64,000 bases of DNA from Rhizobiaceae bacterium (lineage in GTDB: Bacteria; Pseudomonadota; Alphaproteobacteria; Rhizobiales; Rhizobiaceae), in contig JANQMU010000016.1 of the NCBI GenBank assembly GCA_028279875.1, positions 62,001 to 126,000 of the forward strand. Reading direction: 5' to 3'. Position numbers and translations under genes: made by a program. The notes beneath the pieces were generated by a model, which worked only from the letters and a program-made list of their open reading frames with translations, ran no database searches and was not told the origin of the DNA. Shown here in pieces: positions 44,631 to 54,223 of this stretch; positions within the stretch are counted from its first letter, which is position 1; every line of letters begins with the position of its first letter.

Positions 44631-46034
44631 ATGCACGAAATGCCGTCGGTTGAGGCAGCAGATGTCACCGTGGCCCCGCCGCGGCCGGCCGCCAACGCCC
44701 GCAAGGTCTTTGTCAAGACCTATGGCTGCCAGATGAATGTCTATGATTCCGAACGCATGGCCGATGCCCTGTCGGCTGAGGGATATCTGCCGACCGACAA
44801 TCCGGACGATGCCGACCTGTTGTTGCTGAACACCTGCCATATTCGCGAGAAGGCGGCGGAAAAGGTCTATTCCGAACTCGGCCGCATTCGTCTGCTCAAG
44901 GAGGCCCGCGCGGCCGAGGGCCGCACGCTGATGGTTGGCGTTGCCGGCTGCGTCGCCCAGGCGGAAGGCCGGGAAATCATCCGCCGCGCGCCGGTCGTCG
45001 ACCTTGTCATCGGGCCGCAGACCTATCATCGGCTGCCGCAGGCGATTGCCCGGGCTCGCGATGGCGAGAAAGTCGTCGAAACCGAATATGCGGTCGAAGA
45101 CAAGTTCGATCATCTTCCGGCGCCCGACCGCCGGACGGTCGCTTCCCGCGGAGTCACCGCCTTTTTGACCGTCCAGGAGGGCTGCGACAAATTCTGTACC
45201 TTCTGCGTCGTGCCCTATACGCGCGGGTCGGAGGTGTCGCGGCCGGTGGCCCACATCGTTGACGAGGCGCGCCGGCTGGTCGCCGGCGGTGTCCGTGAAA
45301 TCACGCTGCTTGGCCAGAATGTCAATGCCTGGCACGGTGTCGGCGCGGATGGCCGCGAATGGGGCCTCGGCGCCCTGTTGCGCCACCTGGCGGAGCTGGA
45401 CGGCCTGAAGCGCCTGCGTTACACGACCAGCCATCCGCGCGACATGGACGACGCGCTGATTGCCGCCCATCGCGACCTTGAAAAACTGATGCCCTATCTG
45501 CATCTGCCCGTACAGTCCGGCTCGGACAGCGTGCTCAAGGCGATGAACCGGCGTCACACGGCCGCCGACTATTTGCGGCTGATCGAGCGGATTAGGCAGG
45601 CGCGTCCCGACATCGCGCTGTCGGGCGATTTCATCGTCGGTTTCCCTGGCGAGACGGAGGACGATTTCGAGGCGACACTGCGGCTTGTCGAGGAGGTGCG
45701 CTACGCGCAGGCCTATTCCTTCAAATATTCGCCGCGACCCGGCACACCCGGCGCCGACCGCCCGGACCACATTGCCGAGGACGTGAAATCGCAGCGGCTG
45801 GAACGGCTTCAGGCATTGCTGCGCCGCCAGCAACAGCAATTCGCCGAACACTGTGTCGGCAGGACGATTGATGTCCTGTTGGAAAAGCCCGGACGCCGGG
45901 CGGGGCAGCTGGTTGGCCGCTCGCCGTGGTTGCAACCGGTGATCATTGATGCAAAATCGTCGCAAATAGGTGACATTGTGCGTGTACGAATCAGCGGAAC
46001 GGGAACGAATTCGCTTTTTGGGGAACAGTTTTAG
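44631..46034 (+). CDS. miaB: tRNA-2-methylthio-N6-isopentenyladenosine synthase MiaB
   Basis: MiaB is a radical-SAM methylthiotransferase that adds a methylthio group to i6A37 in tRNA. The 467-residue product has the UPF0004 part with cysteines in [24 protein letters not shown] and [10 protein letters not shown], the radical SAM motif CDKFCTFC near residue 185, and a C-terminal TRAM domain ([20 protein letters not shown] to [14 protein letters not shown]). GGAAG precedes the ATG at 44631 by 8 bases; a longer frame is possible but less like the family. Confidence 0.95.
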   Translation: MHEMPSVEAADVTVAPPRPAANARKVFVKTYGCQMNVYDSERMADALSAEGYLPTDNPDDADLLLLNTCHIREKAAEKVYSELGRIRLLKEARAAEGRTLMVGVAGCVAQAEGREIIRRAPVVDLVIGPQTYHRLPQAIARARDGEKVVETEYAVEDKFDHLPAPDRRTVASRGVTAFLTVQEGCDKFCTFCVVPYTRGSEVSRPVAHIVDEARRLVAGGVREITLLGQNVNAWHGVGADGREWGLGALLRHLAELDGLKRLRYTTSHPRDMDDALIAAHRDLEKLMPYLHLPVQSGSDSVLKAMNRRHTAADYLRLIERIRQARPDIALSGDFIVGFPGETEDDFEATLRLVEEVRYAQAYSFKYSPRPGTPGADRPDHIAEDVKSQRLERLQALLRRQQQQFAEHCVGRTIDVLLEKPGRRAGQLVGRSPWLQPVIIDAKSSQIGDIVRVRISGTGTNSLFGEQF

Positions 46035-46063
46035 CGCATGGGCACAGTCAGGAGTTCGACCAC

Positions 46064-47116
46064 TTGAGCACAACCGAGACGGTCAGCCGGAAACCCGGGA
46101 AAAAGGCCTCGGGCGCGTCCGATACCACCCATATCGTTCTCACATTCGAAAACAATCGTCTCGCCAGTGAGCTGTTTGGACAGTTCGACCAGAACCTTGC
46201 CCTGATCGAGCAGAAGCTGGGCGTCGATGCGCGGGCGCGCGGCAATCAGGTTTCCATTCAGGGCGACGAGATCGCCACCAACCAGGCCCGCAGGGCGCTC
46301 GACTATCTCTATGAACGGCTGCAGGGGGGCGAGGACGTCGAAGCCTCCGACGTCGAGGGTGCCATCCGCATGTCGGTTGCTGCCGATGACCAGTTGATCC
46401 TGCCGACCATGGAGCGCCGCGGAAAGATGGCGCTGGCGCAGATCGCCACCCGCAAGCGGACCATCGCCGCGCGCACGCCCGCCCAGGATGCCTATATCCG
46501 TGCCATGGAACGTGCCGAACTGGTATTCGGCGCCGGACCGGCCGGCACCGGCAAGACCTATCTGGCAGTTGCCATCGCCGCGCAGATGCTGGAGCGCGGC
46601 CAGATCGAACGAATCGTCTTGTCGCGCCCGGCGGTCGAGGCCGGAGAACGGCTCGGCTATCTGCCCGGCGACATGAAGGAGAAGGTCGATCCCTATCTGC
46701 GGCCGCTTTATGACGCGCTCTATGACATGATTCCCGGCGAAAAGGTCGAGCGTGCCATCGCCGCCGGCGTGATCGAGATTGCGCCGCTGGCCTTCATGCG
46801 CGGCCGCACTCTGTCCAATGCGGCCGTCATTCTGGACGAGGCGCAGAACACCACATCGATGCAGATGAAGATGTTCCTGACCCGGCTGGGTGAAAATGCG
46901 AGGATGATCGTCACCGGCGACCCCAGCCAGGTCGATCTTCCGCGTGGCGTCAAGTCGGGGCTTGTCGAGGCACTGCATATTCTGCGCGACGTTGAGGGCG
47001 TGGTGACCGTGCGGTTCCGCGATACCGATGTCGTGCGCCATCCGCTCGTCGGCCGGATCGTCAAGGCCTATGATGCCGAAAACGCCATGATGTCCGACAG
47101 CGAGACACCGGATTAG
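46064..47116 (+). CDS. phoH: PhoH-family ATPase
   Basis: PhoH-like proteins are RNA-associated ATPases often paired with ybeY. The 350-residue product starts at a TTG preceded by AGGAG, has an N-terminal KH-like part (HIVLTFENNRLASELFGQFD), Walker A FGAGPAGTGKTYLAVAIAA near residue 160, LSRPAVEAGERLGYLPGD and Walker B VILDEAQNTTSMQMKMFL with the sensor FRDTDVVRHPLV. It follows miaB by 29 bases and precedes ybeY by 2, one operon. Confidence 0.94.
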   Translation: MSTTETVSRKPGKKASGASDTTHIVLTFENNRLASELFGQFDQNLALIEQKLGVDARARGNQVSIQGDEIATNQARRALDYLYERLQGGEDVEASDVEGAIRMSVAADDQLILPTMERRGKMALAQIATRKRTIAARTPAQDAYIRAMERAELVFGAGPAGTGKTYLAVAIAAQMLERGQIERIVLSRPAVEAGERLGYLPGDMKEKVDPYLRPLYDALYDMIPGEKVERAIAAGVIEIAPLAFMRGRTLSNAAVILDEAQNTTSMQMKMFLTRLGENARMIVTGDPSQVDLPRGVKSGLVEALHILRDVEGVVTVRFRDTDVVRHPLVGRIVKAYDAENAMMSDSETPD

Positions 47117-47118
47117 GA

Positions 47119-47640
47119 ATGGGCAACGAAGCCCCGCCGGCAATTCACATACAAGTGGCGATCGAAAGCGATGGATGGCCGGCCGCCAATTTGCTGGAAG
47201 GATTTTGCGGTGACGTTATCGCCGTCGTCGTCAATGTCCTGGTTCGGACGGAAGGTCAGCCCTTTCCGGACGGCGGCTGTGAATTGTCGCTGCTGTTCAC
47301 CGACGATGCGGCGGTCTGTGCGATCAACCGGCGGTGGCGCGGCCAGGACCGGCCGACCAACGTCCTTTCCTTTCCCGCCGGTCCGGTCCGTCCCGGAACC
47401 ATGCCGGGGCCGATGCTGGGTGACATTGCCTTTGCGCTTGAGACGGTCAGCCGCGAGGCCGTGGCGCTGCAGATCGCCTTTGACGACCATTTGACCCACC
47501 TGCTGGTGCATGGATTTTTGCATCTGATAGGTTATGATCACGGCGATGAGCGCGATGCGGAGACAATGGAAGGTCTGGAGACTCGCATTTTGGCGGCCCT
47601 CGACCTATCTGACCCCTATGAAAATACCGATCCGGTCTGA
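47119..47640 (+). CDS. ybeY: Endoribonuclease YbeY
   Basis: YbeY is a zinc-dependent RNase involved in 16S rRNA 3' maturation and ribosome quality control. The 173-residue protein has FTDDAAVCAINRRWRGQDRPTNVLSFP and the zinc site HGFLHLIGYDHGDERDAETM with three His ligands. It sits between phoH and the CBS-domain gene, the conserved order miaB-phoH-ybeY-tlyC-lnt. Confidence 0.95.
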   Translation: MGNEAPPAIHIQVAIESDGWPAANLLEGFCGDVIAVVVNVLVRTEGQPFPDGGCELSLLFTDDAAVCAINRRWRGQDRPTNVLSFPAGPVRPGTMPGPMLGDIAFALETVSREAVALQIAFDDHLTHLLVHGFLHLIGYDHGDERDAETMEGLETRILAALDLSDPYENTDPV

Positions 47641-47646
47641 ACTGAG

Positions 47647-48852
47647 ATGAACGAGCATACCAGCGCCGCGGCGCCGGCGACGGTCGCCTCGCGGGATGCG
47701 GAGGCCGGCGACGACCCCGGAAGTCGACAACTTCCCGTACCGGTTTCAACGGAAGAAAGAAACGGCCAGTCCCTGTGGTCGCGGATCATCCGGTTCTTCC
47801 GCTCGTCCGATGAGCACAGCCTTCGCGAGGATCTGACGGACGCCCTGGCCGCCGAAAGCGCCTCGGGCACCGCCTTCACGCCCGAGGAACGGGCGATGTT
47901 GCACAACATCCTGAGATTGCGCGAGGTGCGGGTCGAGGATGTGATGGTGCCGCGGGCCGACATCCAGGCGGTGGATCAGAGCATCACGCTCGGCGAACTG
48001 ATGGTTCTTTTCGAGGAATCGGGCCATTCCCGCATGCCTGTCTATGACGACACGCTGGACGATCCGCGCGGCATGGTCCACATCCGCGATCTGGTCGCCC
48101 ATTTCACCCGGCAGGCCCGCAATCGCCGCCGCGGCACGGCAAAGGGTCCGGCAGCCGCCAAGACGGCCAATGGAAACGGGGCCGTCAAGAAGGAGCGGGC
48201 GCCGAAGGCGGCCAGCCCGAATCTCGGACGCATCGATCTGAGCAAGACGGTCGAGGAGGCCGGGCTCATCCGCGACGTGCTGTTTGTGCCGCCCTCGATG
48301 CTGGCCTCCGATCTGATGCAGCGCATGCAGGCCATGCGCACCCAGATGGCGCTGGTGATCGACGAATATGGCGGCACCGACGGGCTGGTCTCGCTCGAAG
48401 ACATTGTCGAGACCGTTTTCGGCGACATTGAAGACGAGCATGACGACGAGGCGGATATGATCAGCCGCGTGTCGGAGGACGTGTTCATTGCCGATGCGCG
48501 CGCCGAACTCGAGGACATCGCCAAGGCGATCGGCGGCGATTTCGTGGTTGGCGACAAGGGCGAGGATGTCGACACGCTCGGCGGGCTGATCTTCTCCACC
48601 CTCGGCCGCATCCCGGCTCGTGGCGAGGTGGTGCAGGCGCTGCCGAGTTTCGAGTTTCATGTTCTCGATGCCGATCCGCGCCGTATCCGGCGGGTCCGTC
48701 TCGTCCGCCGCCGCACCGTCGCGCGCCGCAGGGCGGTCAAGGCCGAAGTCAAGGACGCCGGTGCCGACTCCACCGCAAGCCATGACCGGGATGGCGCCAA
48801 AGCCAAGGCGCCGACCGGCGTCAAGCAGACGCAGACAGCCGAAGAGAATTGA
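47647..48852 (+). CDS. CorC/HlyC-family CBS-domain protein (TlyC type)
   Basis: The 401-residue protein has two CBS domains, beginning near VEDVMVPRADIQAVDQSI and SMLASDLMQRMQAMRTQMALVIDEYGGTDGLVSLEDIVET, and a C-terminal CorC_HlyC (transporter-associated) domain from about DVFIADARAELEDIA. No transmembrane part is present, so it is the short soluble form. Between the CBS domains lies a 45-residue Arg/Lys/Ala-rich segment (RQARNRRRGTAKGPAAAK and after), longer than usual, and the C-terminus carries another basic tail. The family is loosely tied to magnesium/cobalt resistance and hemolysin names; the real role is unclear. Confidence 0.88.
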   Translation: MNEHTSAAAPATVASRDAEAGDDPGSRQLPVPVSTEERNGQSLWSRIIRFFRSSDEHSLREDLTDALAAESASGTAFTPEERAMLHNILRLREVRVEDVMVPRADIQAVDQSITLGELMVLFEESGHSRMPVYDDTLDDPRGMVHIRDLVAHFTRQARNRRRGTAKGPAAAKTANGNGAVKKERAPKAASPNLGRIDLSKTVEEAGLIRDVLFVPPSMLASDLMQRMQAMRTQMALVIDEYGGTDGLVSLEDIVETVFGDIEDEHDDEADMISRVSEDVFIADARAELEDIAKAIGGDFVVGDKGEDVDTLGGLIFSTLGRIPARGEVVQALPSFEFHVLDADPRRIRRVRLVRRRTVARRRAVKAEVKDAGADSTASHDRDGAKAKAPTGVKQTQTAEEN

Positions 48853-49006
48853 GGTCGCAGGACTGCTCCGTCGGCGGCGGTTCGGGGCTGTGTTTGAACT
48901 CGCCCCGCTCTGGAGTAATGTCGCCGCCCAACGGGACGTGGGCGATGATTCGATGCATTTGCTGCCATCAGATGATCCGATCTCATAACAGCCTGGGGGA
49001 GGGACC

Positions 49007-50590
49007 ATGGAGCGCCTGGCCGGCGGGATAATGCTCCTCTGGGGCATCAAAAGATGGCTGCTGGCCTTTGCGGCGGGTGCGCTGGCGGTGCTTTCGCTTC
49101 CGCCCTTCGATTTCTTTGCGATTCTCTTCGTTTCGTTCACGGTGCTTGTCTGGTTGCTCGATGGCGCCAGCGGACGGGCCGAAGCCGGATTTGTGCGGCG
49201 GCTTTCCCCGGCCTTCTGGACCGGCTGGTGGTTCGGCTTCGGCTATTTTGTCGGCGGGATGTGGTGGCTTGGCAACGCCCTGCTCATCGAGGCACGGGAA
49301 TTCGCCTGGGCACTGCCCTTTGCCGTGTTCGGACTGCCGGCGGTGCTGGCGGTCTTTTACGGGTTCGCGACGGCGCTCGCCCGCAGCCTGTGGTCCGATG
49401 GACTCGGCCGGATCTGCGCGCTGGCGCTGGGATTTGGACTGGCGGAGTGGCTTCGCAGCTTCGTTTTGACCGGTTTTCCATGGAACGCCATCGGCTATGG
49501 TGGGATGCCCGTCCCGGCATTGATGCAAAGTGCGGCGGTCATCGGCCTGTTCGGTGTTTCGGCCCTGGCGGTGTTCGTCTTTTCCGCGCCGGCGCTGATC
49601 GCCACACGGCGCGGCGCGGTCCCCGGCCTCATCATCGCACTGGTCCTGTTGATCGCCCATATCGGCTTCGGATACTGGGTTCTGTCGCGCAGCGGTCCGG
49701 CCGCAGAGGGGGAGCTGGTCGTGCGGATTGTCCAGCCATCGATCGATCAGTCGAAAAAATGGGATGATGCGGAACGGACCCGGATTTTCGAATTGCTGAT
49801 CGATCTCAGCCGCGATCCGAGGACCGGCCGGCTGCCGACCCATATTCTGTGGCCGGAAACCGCGGTGCCGTTCCTTCTGACCGGCAATCCCGGCGCGCTC
49901 GCCCGCATCGGTGAGGCGCTCCGCGAGGGGCAGACCCTGATCACCGGTGCGGTCCGGCAGGAAACGGCCGGCGCCGATCAGCCCGCCCGCTATTACAATT
50001 CGATTCTGGTCATCGACCACACCGGACAGATCATCGCGGCGGCCGACAAGCAGCATCTTGTGCCGTTTGGCGAATATCTTCCGATGCGCTCGTTCCTCGA
50101 GGGGATTGGCCTCGGAATTGTCGCCAATGCGCCGGGCGCCTTTACCGCCGGCTCGCGACGGCGAACCGTGCCGGTGCCGGGCGGCCGGAATTTTCTCCCG
50201 CTGATCTGCTATGAGGCGATCTTTCCGGATGAGCTTGCCGCGGACGGCCCGGCCGCTGATTTCATCGTCAATGTGACCAACGACGCCTGGTACGGGGCGA
50301 CACCCGGACCTTATCAACACTTTCGTCAGGCCCAGGTGAGAGCCGCGGAAACCGGCCTTCCGCTGCTTCGCGCCGCCAATAACGGTATTTCTGCCGTTAC
50401 TGACGGACGGGGTCGGATAATGGATGGTTTAGCACTGGATGTGGTTGGATATATTGATGTTGCGATTCCGGAAAAAATACAGAAAAGAGGAAATATTTGG
50501 TCTCCAATTGTATTTTTCTGGGCGATAATCGCTTTACTTTTGGTCGGGGCGGTCTATTCGCGCTACGGTTTTGTTCAAAGACGCAATTGA
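49007..50590 (+). CDS. lnt: Apolipoprotein N-acyltransferase
   Basis: Lnt adds the third acyl chain to lipoproteins after signal peptidase II cleavage. The 527-residue protein has about seven N-terminal hydrophobic helices, then a nitrilase-like domain with the catalytic triad in WPETAVPF (Glu), ADKQHLVPFGEYLP (Lys) and LICYEAIFPDE (Cys), and a last helix (PIVFFWAIIALLLVGAVYS). GGGAGGG precedes the ATG. The final 150 bases are unusually AT-rich for the window. Confidence 0.95.
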   Translation: MERLAGGIMLLWGIKRWLLAFAAGALAVLSLPPFDFFAILFVSFTVLVWLLDGASGRAEAGFVRRLSPAFWTGWWFGFGYFVGGMWWLGNALLIEAREFAWALPFAVFGLPAVLAVFYGFATALARSLWSDGLGRICALALGFGLAEWLRSFVLTGFPWNAIGYGGMPVPALMQSAAVIGLFGVSALAVFVFSAPALIATRRGAVPGLIIALVLLIAHIGFGYWVLSRSGPAAEGELVVRIVQPSIDQSKKWDDAERTRIFELLIDLSRDPRTGRLPTHILWPETAVPFLLTGNPGALARIGEALREGQTLITGAVRQETAGADQPARYYNSILVIDHTGQIIAAADKQHLVPFGEYLPMRSFLEGIGLGIVANAPGAFTAGSRRRTVPVPGGRNFLPLICYEAIFPDELAADGPAADFIVNVTNDAWYGATPGPYQHFRQAQVRAAETGLPLLRAANNGISAVTDGRGRIMDGLALDVVGYIDVAIPEKIQKRGNIWSPIVFFWAIIALLLVGAVYSRYGFVQRRN

Positions 50591-50682
50591 CGTAAAACCC
50601 CTAAAATTGCATAGATAGGGTGTACAAGAGTAAAAGCTGGTGTTGTACCATTGCAAAACCTTCTACAGGGCGGGGAAGGTGA

Positions 50683-51180
50683 ATGGAATTACAGCATCGA
50701 TATCGTCAATCCGTTACGGACAATTACGGCATCCGTAGAAAGAAAACCATGACCACAATCGTAAACAAGAAGAAACCGAACCCTATCGATATCCATGTCG
50801 GTTCGCGCATACGACTGCGCCGTACCATGCTTGGTATGAGTCAGGAAAAGCTTGGCGACAGCCTCGGCATCACCTTTCAGCAAATCCAGAAATACGAAAA
50901 GGGCACCAACCGGGTCGGCGCCAGCCGGCTGCAGAACATTTCATCGATCCTGAATGTTCCGGTGTCATTCTTTTTCGAAGATGCGCCGGGCGATCCGACA
51001 ACCGGCCAGCCGGGAATGGCGGAATCATCGAGTTCGAATTATGTCGTGGACTTCCTGTCTTCGTCGGAAGGGCTGCAGCTCAATCGAGCGTTCGTCAAGA
51101 TCGAGGATCCGAAGGTCCGACGCAAACTGGTCGATCTCGTCAAGGCGCTTGCCGCAGATAGCGAAAATTCTTCGTCCTGA
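50683..51180 (+). CDS. XRE-family helix-turn-helix regulator, PraR-like
   Basis: The product has a Cro/C1 helix-turn-helix (HVGSRIRLRRTMLGMSQEKL, GITFQQIQKYEKGTNRVGAS) and a conserved C-terminal half (SSNYVVDFLSSSEGLQLNRAFVKIEDPKVRR). This form, placed between lnt and metK, is the rhizobial PraR family, which represses quorum-sensing and biofilm genes in known species. The ATG at 50683 has GGGGAA upstream; the conserved part starts near MTTIVNKKKPNPIDIHVG at 50749, so the shorter 143-residue form is possible. Confidence 0.88.
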   Translation: MELQHRYRQSVTDNYGIRRKKTMTTIVNKKKPNPIDIHVGSRIRLRRTMLGMSQEKLGDSLGITFQQIQKYEKGTNRVGASRLQNISSILNVPVSFFFEDAPGDPTTGQPGMAESSSSNYVVDFLSSSEGLQLNRAFVKIEDPKVRRKLVDLVKALAADSENSSS

Positions 51181-51316
51181 CTGGCCGGCCCATCGGGCCG
51201 CTGCACCGATATGAGCGACAGCCCGGCCCGCCTGCAGCCGGATCGATGGCCGCGATGGCGGCCGTCGGGGCGTGATCGGATGCCGGCTTTCGACGATCGA
51301 AGCGCAATATCGGCTC

Positions 51317-51336
51317 ATATCAAGATATATTTATAT
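51317..51336. promoter_or_regulatory. AT-rich dyad upstream of metK (operator candidate)
   Basis: ATATCAAGATATATTTATAT is an imperfect palindrome (16 of 20 positions symmetric) in otherwise GC-rich DNA, about 75 bases before metK. AT-rich dyads before S-adenosylmethionine-cycle genes are typical sites of the ArsR-family regulator SahR in proteobacteria; the match is from memory and unverified. Confidence 0.5.
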
Positions 51337-51408
51337 CGTTCTACGCTTGTCTTCCCGTCCCGATTTAAATAACAAGTCCGCGTCAGTTTGATTCCGGAGA
51401 GGCGGGAC

Positions 51409-52650
<1,242 letters not shown>

Positions 52651-52706
52651 TCGCACCGCGTCTTTTCGGCTGAAATGGGCTCTGAGAGCGAGCCGGAAGA
52701 CGACCC

Positions 52707-53405
52707 ATGCCGTCAGATCATCCGCAACGGGCCACGGAAGCTTTCTTTGGCCGCCGGAAGGGCAAGGCGCTGAGCGCCCGCCAGGCCGATGGCATGCGGA
52801 CGGTTTATCCGCAATACCGGCTGGACCTTGAGCGACCGCCGCCGGCCGATCCGCGGCAATTGTTCCCGGTCGATATTGCCGCCATCCGCCTGGAGATCGG
52901 CTTCGGCGGCGGCGAGCATTTTCTGCACCGGGCCGCCGCCGAGCCGGGAACCGGCTTCATCGGCGTCGAACCATTCGTCAATGGCATGGCCAAATGCGTT
53001 GCCGCACTGGCCGCCGCGCCGCGGCCCAATGTGAAACTCCACGATGATGATGCGACCCGCCTGCTCGACTGGCTGCCGGCGGGATCGATCGACCGGATCG
53101 ATCTGCTTTATCCCGATCCCTGGCCCAAGAAGAAACACTGGAAACGGCGTTTCGTCTCGCCGCGCAATCTCGACCGCATGGCCCACGTGCTGCGATCCGG
53201 CGGGCAATTCTGCTTTGCGTCCGATATCGACAGCTATGTCAACTGGACCCTGCTGCATTGCCGGGCCCATCCGGCCCTCGACTGGCAGGCGAATACGGCG
53301 GCGGACTGGCGCCTACCCTTCGCGGGCTGGCCCGGCACCCGCTACGAGGCGAAGGCCTTGCGGGAGGGGCGAACGCCCGCCTATCTGACATTTCGGCGCG
53401 CTTGA
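52707..53405 (+). CDS. trmB: tRNA (guanine-N7-)-methyltransferase
   Basis: TrmB methylates G46 of tRNA. The 232-residue protein shows [15 protein letters not shown] (cofactor loop), [16 protein letters not shown] and the catalytic [20 protein letters not shown]. The N-terminal [14 protein letters not shown] is basic as usual. It follows metK by 56 bases, likely in one transcript. The rimP promoter begins about 30 bases after its stop. Confidence 0.95.
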   Translation: MPSDHPQRATEAFFGRRKGKALSARQADGMRTVYPQYRLDLERPPPADPRQLFPVDIAAIRLEIGFGGGEHFLHRAAAEPGTGFIGVEPFVNGMAKCVAALAAAPRPNVKLHDDDATRLLDWLPAGSIDRIDLLYPDPWPKKKHWKRRFVSPRNLDRMAHVLRSGGQFCFASDIDSYVNWTLLHCRAHPALDWQANTAADWRLPFAGWPGTRYEAKALREGRTPAYLTFRRA

Positions 53406-53437
53406 TCGCTGTCCGGCATCGGCCTGTGACAGACAGC

Positions 53438-53466
53438 TTGCATTTGCCCGCCCGGAAGCGTATATC
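53438..53466 (+). promoter_or_regulatory. Promoter of the rimP-nusA-infB operon
   Basis: TTGCAT and TATATC are separated by exactly 17 bases, the best -35/-10 pair I found in the window. The predicted start is about 53473, which places the terminator-like hairpin at 53493 inside the leader. Confidence 0.6.
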
Positions 53467-53492
53467 AGCGACAAATCTTGGTCATCGTGAAC

Positions 53493-53523
53493 AAGAGTGG
53501 GCCCCCGGGACCCGCTCTTTTTT
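53493..53523 (+). terminator. Intrinsic-terminator hairpin in the rimP leader (attenuator candidate)
   Basis: AAGAGTGGG and CCCGCTCTT form a 9-bp stem with one G-U pair around CCCCCGGGA, followed directly by a run of T to 53523. It lies downstream of the predicted rimP promoter and about 75 bases before the gene. It may stop read-through from trmB as well as control entry into the operon. Confidence 0.75.
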
Positions 53524-53599
53524 GTTGATTGGGATCAAGGAAAACGCAACGCCGATCGGATTGACTGGAACAACACTGTTGAGCGACGCCGACACTGCC

Positions 53600-54172
53600 A
53601 TGGAAAGGGATGAAGCCCGCCTGATTGTCGAGACCGGACTGGATGCCCGGATTGCCGCGATCGTGGAACCGGTCGTCAACGCCATGGATGCCCGGCTTGT
53701 GCGGGTGCGCCTGTCCGGCCAGAACGGGCTGACCCTGCAGGTGATGGCCGAGCGCAATGACGGGACGATGACGGTCGAGGATTGCGAGGCGCTGTCGCGG
53801 GCGCTGTCGCCCGTGCTCGATGTCGAGGATCCGATCGACAAGGCGTATCATCTGGAAATATCGTCGCCGGGCATCGACCGGCCGATGGTGCGCCGCTCCG
53901 ATTTTGAGCGATGGGCGGGTCATCTGCTCAAATGCGAAACCACGATCCTGGTCGACGGCCGCAAGCGGTTTCGCGGGGTGATCATCGGTGTTGACGATAA
54001 TGCGTTCACCCTGCGGCGCGATCAGCCGGGGGAGGGTGAAAAGGCCGATATCCGCATTCCCTTTGACGCGCTGGCCGAGGCCAAACTGATCCTGACCGAT
54101 GATCTCGTCCGCGACGCGCTGACGGCCGACAAGGCGGCGAAAGCGGCAAGACGGGAAGCAGACGAAACGTAA
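53600..54172 (+). CDS. rimP: Ribosome maturation factor RimP
   Basis: RimP helps assemble the 30S subunit. The 190-residue protein has [38 protein letters not shown], the SSPGIDRPM motif of the family and a C-terminal SH3-like domain ([30 protein letters not shown]). An in-frame TTG at 53579 would add seven residues; neither start has a strong ribosome site. nusA follows after 51 bases, the conserved pair. Confidence 0.94.
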   Translation: MERDEARLIVETGLDARIAAIVEPVVNAMDARLVRVRLSGQNGLTLQVMAERNDGTMTVEDCEALSRALSPVLDVEDPIDKAYHLEISSPGIDRPMVRRSDFERWAGHLLKCETTILVDGRKRFRGVIIGVDDNAFTLRRDQPGEGEKADIRIPFDALAEAKLILTDDLVRDALTADKAAKAARREADET

Positions 54173-54223
54173 AGACCCCAAAGGCGGCGGCCATGTCCGC
54201 GCCATGCCATAATGGAGAGCAAA

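Noticed and set aside
51181-51408. SAM riboswitch in the metK leader
   Set aside because: I could not fold the region into a SAM-I or SAM-II layout by eye, and the AT-rich dyad gives a simpler explanation; a covariance-model search would settle it.
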